In this document: positions 1 through 7,102 of the stretch, piece after piece | How the letters are laid out: every line of letters begins with the position of its first letter | Position numbering within the stretch: position 1 is the stretch's first letter | Origin: CAVUPF01 sp963777915 | GTDB taxonomy: Bacteria; Actinomycetota; Thermoleophilia; Solirubrobacterales; 70-9 | Length of the DNA stretch: 64,000 bases | Reading direction: 5' to 3' | Assembly (NCBI GenBank): GCA_963777915.1 | Contig: CAVZSH010000005.1 | Span: 744,001-808,000 of the forward strand | Translations under genes and position numbers: made by a program | Notes under the pieces: generated by a model | Databases searched by the model: none | Seen by the model: the letters and a program-made list of their open reading frames with translations, nothing else | What the model was told of the DNA's origin: nothing

Positions 1-425
1 TCGAGATGCTGGTCTTCAAGGCGGATGAATCCGAGAGCGCCGCGGCGATTGCCCCCGACGCGATCGTCCTGGTCCGCGGGCGCCTCGACCACAAAGATCG
101 CGGAGAGACCAAGCTCGTAGTCCAGGAGGCCCAGCGCTTCGAGCCCGACGGCGAGGAGATTGCCCGCGCCCAGCGGATCGCGAGCGCCCCGTCTCAGCCG
201 CTGAAGCTGACGATCGACGCGGCCCAGCTCAACCCCGGCTTGGTCGAGGAGCTAAAGGCCGTCTTCGAGCACCACAAGGGCGAAGCCGCCGTGCATCTCG
301 CGATCCGGACCAGCGCCGGGAAGTCGAAAGAGATGAAGCTCGGCAACGGCTACCGGGTCAACCCCTCCAGCGGGCTACGGGCGGAGCTCGGCCACATCCT
401 TGGCTTGGAAGCAATGGCAGCCTGA
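1..425 (+). CDS. dnaE: DNA polymerase III alpha subunit, C-terminal end (partial)
   Basis: This is the 3' end of a gene that begins before the window; the reading frame enters at base 3 and stops with TGA at 423-425. The roughly 140 visible residues begin with an OB-fold-like stretch (AIVLVRGRLDHKDRGETKLV) and continue into the small C-terminal domain of bacterial replicative polymerase DnaE, with a VHLAIRTSAGKSKEMKLG segment. The catalytic PHP, palm and finger domains are outside the window, so the assignment rests on the C-terminal region alone. The known role is chromosome replication with the beta clamp. The next gene starts 41 bases downstream and probably has its own promoter. Confidence 0.8.
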   Translation, partial: EMLVFKADESESAAAIAPDAIVLVRGRLDHKDRGETKLVVQEAQRFEPDGEEIARAQRIASAPSQPLKLTIDAAQLNPGLVEELKAVFEHHKGEAAVHLAIRTSAGKSKEMKLGNGYRVNPSSGLRAELGHILGLEAMAA

Positions 426-452
426 CCGGCCGCCTCCGTCGCTCTCTGCGCC

Positions 453-458
453 TACACT
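453..458 (+). promoter_or_regulatory. -10-like hexamer 8 nt before a start codon
   Basis: TACACT lies 8 bases before the ATG at 467. No Shine-Dalgarno is visible between them, so a transcript starting at the ATG (leaderless) is likely. This is one of a set of similarly spaced sites in the window. Confidence 0.4.
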
Positions 459-466
459 GATCTCAA

Positions 467-856
467 ATGGCCACGCGCCAGCGAGAGGAGCAGGCAGCAC
501 GGGCCGGTGAGTGCCGGCAGTGCCGATCATTTTGCGACAAGCTGATCGAGCCCCGCGGCTGCGTTGAGATGCGCTGTCGTTTCCTCTACAGCTACGTCGA
601 CATGCTGAGCGGCGACCAGTATGTAGGTTGCATGCAGGAGGTCTTCGGTGCCGAGGTCGAATTGGAGGCCGTGCTTCAGCCGGGCGGCTTCGGCGGAGTG
701 AAGATGACCGGCGAGCCGCTGCCCCACTGCCAGTTCTCTGTCGAGCGCGCCTATGAGGGGGACGGTCCCGCCTACGGCTGCGTCAACCCCCGCTTCTTCG
801 ACTGCACCGACGAAGGACCCGAGGGCCTGCGGGCCTTTGACCTGCGAGACGTCTGA
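467..856 (+). CDS. cysteine-rich conserved hypothetical protein
   Basis: A 129-residue soluble protein with nine cysteines: C16, C19, C23, C32, C37, C55, C88, C105 and C113. The first three form C-x2-C-x3-C, which suggests metal or iron-sulfur binding. No membrane segment or signal peptide is visible. Codon use matches the neighbours (strong G/C at third positions), so it is a real gene. I do not recognise the family. It lies between dnaE and an acyl-CoA dehydrogenase and shares no overlap with either. A role in redox chemistry is possible but is only inferred from the cysteines. Confidence 0.75.
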   Translation: MATRQREEQAARAGECRQCRSFCDKLIEPRGCVEMRCRFLYSYVDMLSGDQYVGCMQEVFGAEVELEAVLQPGGFGGVKMTGEPLPHCQFSVERAYEGDGPAYGCVNPRFFDCTDEGPEGLRAFDLRDV

Positions 857-865
857 CGCGGTGTC

Positions 866-894
866 TTAAACAACGACATCGTTTCATGTAGTCT
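866..894 (+). promoter_or_regulatory. promoter with palindrome for the acyl-CoA dehydrogenase gene
   Basis: TTAAAC (866-871) and TAGTCT (889-894) are 17 bases apart, and the -10-like element ends 7 bases before the ATG at 902, as expected for a leaderless mRNA. The spacer holds the palindrome AACGA-CA-TCGTT (872-883), well placed for a repressor such as a TetR-type regulator. The regulator's identity is unknown. Confidence 0.4.
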
Positions 895-901
895 CGCGAA
901 C

Positions 902-2194
902 ATGGCCGAGACAGCGACCGAGTACGCGGAGCAGGTGCTGGCCGAGGTGACCGGAGTTGGTGGCGCGGCAGAGCCTGCCGGCCCCAATTTCACCCTTGAG
1001 CTGAGCCAAGACCAAAAGGACATCCGCGAGTGGGTGCACGGCTTCGCCGAGGGGGTAGTCCGTCCTGCTGCCGCGGAGTGGGACGAGCGCGAGGAGACGC
1101 CGTGGCCGGTGATTCAGGAGGCTGCCAAGATCGGCCTCTACGGGTTCGAGGCGCTAGCCCAGTTCTGGGCTGATGAGACCGGCTTGACGCTGCCGATCGC
1201 CAACGAGGAGCTTTTTTGGGGAGATGCCGGCATCGGCATGGCGATCATGGGGACTTCGCTCGCCGTCGCGGCGATCTTCGGGCAGGGGACGCCGGAGCAG
1301 ATGGGTGAGTGGATCCCGCAGTGCTTTGGCACCCCCGACGAGGTCAAGCTCGGAGCGTTCTGTGCCTCTGAGCCCGATGCCGGCTCCAACGTCTCGGCGA
1401 TCCGCACCATCGCTCGCTATGAGGAGGCCAGCGACGAGTGGGTGATCAACGGCCAAAAGGCCTGGGCTACCAACGGTGGCATCGCCAACGTCCACGTGGT
1501 GATCGCCTCGGTTGACCGCGAGCTGGGAGCGCGCGGCCACGCAGCTTTCGTCATCCCCCCGGGGACGAAGGGCTGCGAGCAGGGCGCCAAGGTGAAGAAG
1601 CACGGCCTGCATGCCTCCCACACCGCAGACGTCCACCTCGACGATTGCCGCATCCCGGGTTCTTGTCTGCTGGGTGGAAAAGAGAGGCTCGAGGAGCGCC
1701 TCGCCCGGGTCCGCGAGGGCAAGAAGGCTAAATCGCAGGCGGCAATGCAAACCTTCGAGTCAAGCCGACCGACGGTCGGCGCCCAGGCGCTTGGCATCGC
1801 CCGGGCGGCCTATGAGTACGCGCTCGGGTACGCCAAGGAGAGGCGCCAGTTCGGCCGAGCGATCATCGAGAACCAGTCGATCGCCTTTGCCCTTGCCGAC
1901 ATGAAGCTGGAGATCGACGCGGCCCGGCTGCTGGTCTGGCGCGCCGCCTGGATGGGTCGCTCGGGCCAGAGGTTCGAGAACGCCGAGGGCTCGATGTCGA
2001 AGCTGAAGGCTGGCGAGGTGGCGGTCTGGGTGACGGAGCGGGCGATCCAGATCCTCGGCGGCAACGGGTACGCCCGCGAGTTCCCGGTCGAGCGGATGCA
2101 CCGCGACGCGAAGATCTACACGATCTTCGAGGGCACATCCGAGATCCAGCGCCTTGTCATCTCACGCGCGATCTCTGGCGTCCACGTCAAGTAG
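902..2194 (+). CDS. acyl-CoA dehydrogenase family protein
   Basis: A 430-residue FAD-dependent acyl-CoA dehydrogenase, expected to oxidise an acyl-CoA to the trans-2-enoyl-CoA and pass electrons to ETF. The full fold is present: an N-terminal helical domain from about residue 40, a middle beta domain with CASEPDAGSNVSAIRT and GQKAWATNGGIANV, and a C-terminal helical domain ending in YTIFEGTSEIQRLVISRA. E410 of FEGTSE is at the catalytic-base position of medium-chain enzymes. An extra 35 or so residues at the N-terminus precede the core. Substrate chain length cannot be read from the sequence. There is no ETF gene nearby and the gene appears monocistronic. A palindrome in its promoter suggests repression by a fatty-acid-responsive regulator. 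Confidence 0.92.
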   Translation: MAETATEYAEQVLAEVTGVGGAAEPAGPNFTLELSQDQKDIREWVHGFAEGVVRPAAAEWDEREETPWPVIQEAAKIGLYGFEALAQFWADETGLTLPIANEELFWGDAGIGMAIMGTSLAVAAIFGQGTPEQMGEWIPQCFGTPDEVKLGAFCASEPDAGSNVSAIRTIARYEEASDEWVINGQKAWATNGGIANVHVVIASVDRELGARGHAAFVIPPGTKGCEQGAKVKKHGLHASHTADVHLDDCRIPGSCLLGGKERLEERLARVREGKKAKSQAAMQTFESSRPTVGAQALGIARAAYEYALGYAKERRQFGRAIIENQSIAFALADMKLEIDAARLLVWRAAWMGRSGQRFENAEGSMSKLKAGEVAVWVTERAIQILGGNGYAREFPVERMHRDAKIYTIFEGTSEIQRLVISRAISGVHVK

Positions 2195-2246
2195 GAGTTG
2201 GTGGTGCTAGACCGAGAGGTCGCCGCTCGGCGGCCCTGCCGGCCTC

Positions 2247-3107
2247 CTACTTTCGTCGCGCGAGCCCTTCCCGCCGCAGTCGCTTCGCCGCCCGGACTTC
2301 AGCCCTCTCAGGGCCTTTCTTGTGCGGCCCCGGGGTCTCCAGGGTCGCCGGCAGCCCCTCGAAACGGGGCTCGGAGAGGAAGGCGGCGAGGCCTCGCTTG
2401 CCCATCTCACCCCGACCGATGTTGGCGTGGCGGTCGCGGCAGGAGCCGAGTGGAGCGGCGGCGTCGTTGACGTGGACGCAGCGCAGCCGTTCCAGGCCTA
2501 CCTTCTCCTCCGCTTCGTCGAGCACGGCGCCCAGGCGCAGCTCGTCGGTGACGTCGTAGCCCTGCACGAAGAGATGGCAGGAATCGAGGCAGAGGCCGAG
2601 CCGCTCGCCGCCACCCGCAAGCTCGATCAGCTCGGCGGTCTGATCGAAGTCGCGCCCCAGCAGACCCTTGTGGCCGGCGGTCTGCTCGAGCAGCAGCGGG
2701 CATCTCTCGCTGTCCCTCAGGGCCGCCGCGATCACCTTCGCCGCACGCTTCATCGAGGGGTCGAGCGGCTCGCCTTTCTGTGCTCCGGGGTGAAGGACGA
2801 CGCCCCTCGCCCCGATCCCGTCGCCGATCTGCAGTGCGTGGGCCAGTGAGTTAAGCGACTTCTTTCGCAGTTCGGCGTCCTTGGTTGCGCAGTTGATCAG
2901 GTAGACAGCGTGGATCACCACCGCCTGCACCGGTGAGTCGTCCATCGCCTCGCGGAAGGCCGCGAAGTCCTCCTCGCCATATTGGGTGGGCCGCCACATC
3001 CGCGGGCTCTGGTGAAAGATCTGGATTGATTCACAGTCGAGCTCGGTGCCGCGCTCGATCGCCCGGTCCAGCCCGCCCGCTGTGGAAACATGCGCCCCGA
3101 TCAACAT
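2247..3107 (-). CDS. nfo: endonuclease IV (apurinic/apyrimidinic endonuclease)
   Basis: A 286-residue AP endonuclease of the TIM-barrel EndoIV family, which cleaves DNA 5' of abasic sites in base-excision repair. The N-terminus (MLIGAHVSTAGGL) matches the family start closely. Zinc-ligand motifs are visible in LCLDSCHLFVQGYDV and in CVHVNDA followed by DRHANIGRGEMG. The ATG is fixed by this N-terminus and by a GGAGGT Shine-Dalgarno (complement of 3119-3124) that lies inside the opening codons of gltX. The ATG overlaps the divergent gltX ATG in a shared CATG. Transcription must therefore begin inside gltX. The 3' end is separated from the acyl-CoA dehydrogenase gene by 52 bases in convergent orientation. 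Confidence 0.92.
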   Translation of the reverse strand: MLIGAHVSTAGGLDRAIERGTELDCESIQIFHQSPRMWRPTQYGEEDFAAFREAMDDSPVQAVVIHAVYLINCATKDAELRKKSLNSLAHALQIGDGIGARGVVLHPGAQKGEPLDPSMKRAAKVIAAALRDSERCPLLLEQTAGHKGLLGRDFDQTAELIELAGGGERLGLCLDSCHLFVQGYDVTDELRLGAVLDEAEEKVGLERLRCVHVNDAAAPLGSCRDRHANIGRGEMGKRGLAAFLSEPRFEGLPATLETPGPHKKGPERAEVRAAKRLRREGLARRK

Positions 3108-4482
3108 GGGTGACGAAGACCTCCGATTCAGGTTTGCCCCCTCGCCGACCGGTGCGCTGCATATCGGCGGGGCGAGGACGGCACTCTATAACTGGCTCGC
3201 CGCTCGCCATGGCGGCGGCAAGCTGGTGCTTCGGATCGAGGACACAGACCGCGAGCGCTCGACGGAGGAGAACGTCGAGCAAATCCTCGATGCGCTGCGT
3301 TGGCTCGCACTGGATTGGGACGAGGGGCCGATTTCCCAGGCCTCGCGGGCCGACAGCCATGAGGCCGCGCTGCGACACCTGCTCGACTCCGGAGCCGCTT
3401 ACCGCGACCCAGCGACCGCCAAGGATGTCGAGTCATGGAAGGCCGAGCACGGGGTCGATCGCGGCTATCGGGGCGAGCCAAGCGAGGAGCCCGGCGCCGC
3501 CGTTCGCCTGCGCGTCCCCGACGACGGCGAGACCGTGGTAGACGACCTGATCCGTGGCCCCGTCGCCTTTCCCAACCGCAGCTACGACGACTTCGTGATC
3601 GCCCGTGGCGATGGCTCGGTCCTCTACAACTTCGCGGTTGCCGTCGATGACGCCGAGATGGGAATCACCGACGTGGTGCGCGGCGATGATCACCTCTCCA
3701 ACACGCCGAAGCAGTTGCTTGTCCTGGGCGCCCTCGGCCACAAACCCCCGCGTTACGCACACCTGCCGTTGTTGCACGGCCCCGACGGCAAGAAGCTCTC
3801 CAAGCGCCACGGCGCGGCATCCGCCCAGGAGCTGCGCAATGCGGGCTACCTGCCGGCGGCGGTTCGCAACTACCTGGCGCTGCTCGGCTGGGGTACCGGC
3901 GACGACACAACCTTGATGTCGACCGAGGAGCTGGTTGAGCGCTTCCAAGTGGAGGACGTGGGCCGGGCGTCGGCCATCTTTGACGAGCGCAAGCTGCGCT
4001 GGATCAATGGTCGCTTCATGCGAGAGATGCCCCTGGATGAGTACACGGCCGCCGTCGCCCGCCACCTCCGTCGCGAACCCGACGAGCGGCTCCGGGCGGC
4101 CTGCGAGATCGCCCAGGAAAAAGCACAGACACTGGAGGAGGTTTGGCCGCTGATCCGCTTCCTCTTCGAGCCGCCTCTCGAGGACCCAAATGCCTGGAAG
4201 AAGACGATGAGGGAGGGCACCAGAGAGCTGCTCGAAACGGCGCGCGAAGCGCTCGCCGGGGCGAGGTGCTTCGATGCCGAGGCGGTCGAGGCGGCGCTAT
4301 CCCCGTTGCCGGATCGCCTCGCGGTTAAGCCCGGCAGTCTCTACCAGCCGATCAGGGTGGCGATCACCGGCGGCACCGTCTCGCCGGGCATCTTTGAGTC
4401 GTTGGCGACGCTTGGCCGCGAGGAGGCCATGGCCAGGATCGGCGCGGCGATCGAGCGCCTCACCGATCGCACTCAGCGATAG
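3106..4482 (+). CDS. gltX: glutamyl-tRNA synthetase
   Basis: A 458-residue class I aminoacyl-tRNA synthetase that charges tRNA with glutamate. The HIGH-type motif is HIGG within FAPSPTGALHIGGARTALYN (residues 10-29), and the KMSKS-type motif is KKLSKRHG at about residue 230. The C-terminal anticodon-binding region is complete. GatCAB is encoded at 17.3-20.5 kb, so this enzyme is probably non-discriminating, charging both tRNA-Glu and tRNA-Gln; that is inference from pathway logic. The ATG at 3106 is chosen because the family motif starts within ten residues. No Shine-Dalgarno is visible upstream, where the opposite-strand nfo gene begins. Initiation may be leaderless. Confidence 0.95.
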   Translation: MGDEDLRFRFAPSPTGALHIGGARTALYNWLAARHGGGKLVLRIEDTDRERSTEENVEQILDALRWLALDWDEGPISQASRADSHEAALRHLLDSGAAYRDPATAKDVESWKAEHGVDRGYRGEPSEEPGAAVRLRVPDDGETVVDDLIRGPVAFPNRSYDDFVIARGDGSVLYNFAVAVDDAEMGITDVVRGDDHLSNTPKQLLVLGALGHKPPRYAHLPLLHGPDGKKLSKRHGAASAQELRNAGYLPAAVRNYLALLGWGTGDDTTLMSTEELVERFQVEDVGRASAIFDERKLRWINGRFMREMPLDEYTAAVARHLRREPDERLRAACEIAQEKAQTLEEVWPLIRFLFEPPLEDPNAWKKTMREGTRELLETAREALAGARCFDAEAVEAALSPLPDRLAVKPGSLYQPIRVAITGGTVSPGIFESLATLGREEAMARIGAAIERLTDRTQR

Positions 4483-4497
4483 CGGCATATGGCGCGA

Positions 4498-4516
4498 TCT
4501 CCCCATTTTTGGGAGA
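4498..4516. promoter_or_regulatory. inverted repeat before the HDOD-LuxR gene
   Basis: TCTCCC (4498-4503) and GGGAGA (4511-4516) flank a T-rich centre CATTTTT. The repeat lies 15 bases after the gltX stop and 43 bases before the HDOD-LuxR start. It could be a weak gltX terminator, but no T-run follows the hairpin, or an operator for the downstream LuxR-type regulator. Confidence 0.4.
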
Positions 4517-4559
4517 AATAGCTAAACCGAACGTCCCTGGCTGTCGATGAGCATCGCGG

Positions 4560-5651
4560 ATGGCGTTAACCACTGCCCACACCAACGGCAAGGCCGCCGC
4601 ACACGACGTGTTGGCCAAGGACGCTGGCGCAAAGCCCGGCCCCGCTCCCGGCAGTCGGCTTGCAGAAGCCTTCGAGGCGGTCGAGCGCTTCCCGGTGTTG
4701 ATCGAGTCGCGCGAGCGGGTGATCCGGGCCGCGACGGCCGAGACCGCGCGCCTCGGCGAGCTAGTAGATGCGGTCGAGGGGGACGTCGGCCTGGCGATCG
4801 CGGTGCTGCGCTTCGCCAACCGCAGCGGCTTGGCGCCCGGCGGCGTGGCCGGGGTGCCGGACGCGATCAACGTCCTGAAGCCTTCCGGCGTGCTGGCGAT
4901 CGCCGGCACGGCTCCGAGTTTTGACTTCTTTGAGTCCAACGGCGGCTGGGAACTGAAGCCGGAGCGCTTCCGTATCCACGCGCTGGCAACCCAGTGCGCC
5001 GCTGAGGAGATCGGCCGCGCCGTCGGCTGGGCCGAGCGAGATGACCTTGCCGTGGCGGCGCTCGTCCACGACGTCGGACGCCTCGTGATCTCTCGTCTAC
5101 ATCCGGGCTATAAGACTTTCTTCGACGCGGCCCTCCGCACGCCCGAGCAACGGGTGCGAGAGGAGCGTGACCAACTCGGCATAGACCACGCACTGGTGGG
5201 TGGAGTCCTCGCCCGGCGCTGGAACTTCCCCCAGCGGCTTGCGGTGGCGATCGAGCGCCATCACGCCGAGGATGCCGACGGCCTGGCAGCGATGGTCGCG
5301 GTGGCGGACATGGTCGCCCACTACTCCCAGGGCGAGGCGGTCTCGCCGGAGAGGCTGCGCTCCGCCGCCGAGCGGAGCGGCCTCGGCACGGACGGGCTAC
5401 GCGACATGCTCTACGAACTTCCCTCCCGGCGCCATGACGTCTCCCGGATCAGCGAGCCCTGCCCCCTCTCTGCTCGCGAGCTGGACGTCCTCCGGCACCT
5501 TTCGGAAGGCATGGTCTACAAGCAGATCGCCGGAGAGATGCAGCTTTCGGTCTCGACGATCCGGACTCACCTGCACAACGTGTACGGGAAGATCGGGGCG
5601 GTTGACCGGGCGCAAGCGGTGCTCACTGCGCGTGATCGCGGCTGGATCTAG
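4560..5651 (+). CDS. HDOD domain protein fused to a LuxR-type DNA-binding domain
   Basis: A 363-residue fusion regulator. Residues about 35-240 form an HDOD domain (an HD-related signalling domain) with ALVHDVGRLVISRLHPGY, IDHALVGGVLARRW and AIERHHAED. Residues about 301-363 are a LuxR/GerE helix-turn-helix with LSARELDVLRHLSEGM and STIRTHLHNVYGKI. The combination implies a transcription factor whose HDOD part senses or integrates a signal; the signal is unknown. The gene is tail-to-tail with a response regulator that has the same type of HTH, only 15 bases apart. The ATG has no clear Shine-Dalgarno. The inverted repeat at 4498-4516 may be its own operator. Family assignment is secure; target genes are unknown. 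Confidence 0.85.
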   Translation: MALTTAHTNGKAAAHDVLAKDAGAKPGPAPGSRLAEAFEAVERFPVLIESRERVIRAATAETARLGELVDAVEGDVGLAIAVLRFANRSGLAPGGVAGVPDAINVLKPSGVLAIAGTAPSFDFFESNGGWELKPERFRIHALATQCAAEEIGRAVGWAERDDLAVAALVHDVGRLVISRLHPGYKTFFDAALRTPEQRVREERDQLGIDHALVGGVLARRWNFPQRLAVAIERHHAEDADGLAAMVAVADMVAHYSQGEAVSPERLRSAAERSGLGTDGLRDMLYELPSRRHDVSRISEPCPLSARELDVLRHLSEGMVYKQIAGEMQLSVSTIRTHLHNVYGKIGAVDRAQAVLTARDRGWI

Positions 5652-5666
5652 CGCCTCGACCGCCAG

Positions 5667-6410
5667 CTACTCGATCAGCGACTCCCGTAGGGCTATCGCA
5701 ACCGCATGGGTGCGATTGCGGGCGCCGAGGCGGGCCATGATGTTCTTGGTGTGGGTCTTGATCGTCTCTTCGCTGAGGTCGAGCTCACGGGCGGCGACCG
5801 TGGTGGACTCGCCGTTGGCGAGGCGCTGGAGGATCTGGCGCTGACGGCGGGTCAGCTTGCCCCGACTGCCTTTCGGCGGCACGGCCGGGTCGATGAAGCT
5901 CTCCTGGGCGAGGGCTGATTCGACCGCGCGACGCAGCTCCTGCGCGCCCGCTGTGCGAGCCACGTAGGCGGTGGCGCCGGCCTGGAGGGCGGCTGTGGCA
6001 ATGTGGCGCTCTGGCCGCTCTCCGTGGGCGACGATCCCGAGGCCTGGGGCGGTCTTATGGAGGGCGCGGATGGTCTCGTCGCCGCTCAGGCACGGGCCAG
6101 CACCATTGGTCCGGCGGCGCATGTCGACGATCGCCACATCGAAGCTGCCGATGTCGCGGATCAGCTCCAGGCCCTCCTCGCGGCTCGCCGACTCGTGGAC
6201 TTCGAACCCGTCTTCCAGCACTCCGCGCACCCCGAGCCGGACGAGTGGGTGACCGTCGATCACAAGGCAGTGTGGGCGCTCGCTCAGGACTGCTTCCGAT
6301 CTGCTCGGGTTCGGCTTCGGCTCCGCCCCGGGCCTCGGAGCCTTATCAACCGATCCTAACCCAGCCGGGTCCGGATCGTGCGGTAGAAAGGAAGGTGTGA
6401 TCTCGATCAC
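5667..6410 (-). CDS. LuxR/NarL-type response regulator with atypical receiver
   Basis: A 247-residue protein with a receiver-like domain (about residues 46-165) and a LuxR-type HTH (about 186-247, LTRRQRQILQRLANGE and ETIKTHTKNIMARLGA). The phospho-acceptor position is present (D96 in VAIVDMR), but the usual acidic pair is reduced to ID52-G53 and the conserved Lys is replaced by R152 (AYVARTAG). Phosphorylation may therefore be weak or absent. A 45-residue low-complexity N-terminal tail precedes the domain. The GTG start at 6410 is the only ATG/GTG/TTG in this frame upstream of the receiver, and it overlaps the divergent rrf2 start by 14 bases. No histidine kinase is adjacent. Confidence 0.85.
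   Translation of the reverse strand: MIEITPSFLPHDPDPAGLGSVDKAPRPGAEPKPNPSRSEAVLSERPHCLVIDGHPLVRLGVRGVLEDGFEVHESASREEGLELIRDIGSFDVAIVDMRRRTNGAGPCLSGDETIRALHKTAPGLGIVAHGERPERHIATAALQAGATAYVARTAGAQELRRAVESALAQESFIDPAVPPKGSRGKLTRRQRQILQRLANGESTTVAARELDLSEETIKTHTKNIMARLGARNRTHAVAIALRESLIE
6397..6410. promoter_or_regulatory. palindrome formed by two overlapping GTG starts
   Basis: GTGATC-TC-GATCAC reads GTGATC on both strands, and each GTG is the start codon of a divergent gene (rrf2 on +, response regulator on -). The arrangement could let an Rrf2 dimer block both genes. That role is inference. Confidence 0.4.
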
Positions 6411-6795
6411 CTCGAAGTCCCGCTACGCAGTCGTCGCGCTGGCTGAGCTGGCGCGCTCCGGGGAGCGGCCGGTGCCGATCAAGGAGTTGGCCGAGCGCCG
6501 CGACATTCCCGACCAGTTCCTTGAGCAGCTCTTCTCCACCCTGCGCCGCTCCGGCCTGCTGGCCAGCCACCGAGGCATGAAGGGCGGTTACACGCTGGCC
6601 CGGCCGGCCGAGGAGATCACCGTGCTCGAGGTCGTCCAGGCCCTCGACGGCAAGATCGGCCAGGAGGCCGATGAGGCTGGCGGGATCTGGGCGGAGGGTG
6701 TCACCGCCCTGCGCAAGGTCTTCGGCCAGACGACGATCGCCGAAGTCGCCCGTCGCGAGGCAGCCGAGGCCGGCTCGGGGATGTACTTCATCTAG
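6397..6795 (+). CDS. Rrf2 family transcriptional regulator, cysteine-free (CymR-like)
   Basis: A 132-residue winged-helix regulator of the Rrf2 family. The N-terminus ISITSKSRYAVVALAELA and the recognition region QFLEQLFSTLRRSGLLASHR followed by GMKGGYTLARP are typical. The protein contains no cysteine at all, so it cannot hold the Fe-S cluster of IscR or NsrR. Among Rrf2 proteins this fits CymR-type regulators, which sense cysteine status through a complex with CysK. cysK-cysE lies 2.5 kb downstream, now separated by an accessory stretch. The GTG start at 6397 is supported by a GAAAGGAAGG Shine-Dalgarno. The CymR-like role is inference. Confidence 0.85.
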   Translation: MISITSKSRYAVVALAELARSGERPVPIKELAERRDIPDQFLEQLFSTLRRSGLLASHRGMKGGYTLARPAEEITVLEVVQALDGKIGQEADEAGGIWAEGVTALRKVFGQTTIAEVARREAAEAGSGMYFI

Positions 6796-6824
6796 ATCAG
6801 GCTGCTTGGGAGTGCGGATTTGGC

Positions 6825-6965
6825 TTGTTCAAGAGCGGCCTGACGCTTGAGCCGCCAATCACGCCGATCTCCGAGCTGTACGCGGAGTGCGGCTGGGAGC
6901 CGGCCTACGAGGAGGATTTCAAGCGACTGACGGCGGATGATGCGCCCGCCGACGGCGAGGGCTAG
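6825..6965 (+). CDS. small hypothetical protein, TTG start
   Basis: A 46-codon reading frame directly after rrf2, ending in TAG at 6963-6965. The translation (LFKSGLTLEPPITPISELYA then ECGWEPAYEEDFKRL) is balanced and globular, and third codon positions are strongly G/C, unlike a chance frame. A GGGAG sequence at 6808-6812 lies 12 bases before the TTG at 6825. The frame is also open further upstream into rrf2, so the true start is uncertain. It probably belongs to the same transcript as rrf2. The family is not recognised. Confidence 0.55.
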   Translation: MFKSGLTLEPPITPISELYAECGWEPAYEEDFKRLTADDAPADGEG

Positions 6966-7102
6966 AGCCAGCGCACCGGCAGGCCAAACCTCTTTGGAGG
7001 GGTTGTGGCCTGGTTTGGCGCCCTCGCTCGCGAGAGAGCGGCGGGCGTACCCTCTTTCTGGCACAGGGCAAATCGTTTTCCGAGTTCGGGCATTAACAGG
7101 AC

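Noticed and set aside
6792..7064. Minus-strand 90-codon frame after rrf2.
   Set aside because: It lies antisense to the coding-like 46-codon frame and has a weak, low-complexity sequence.
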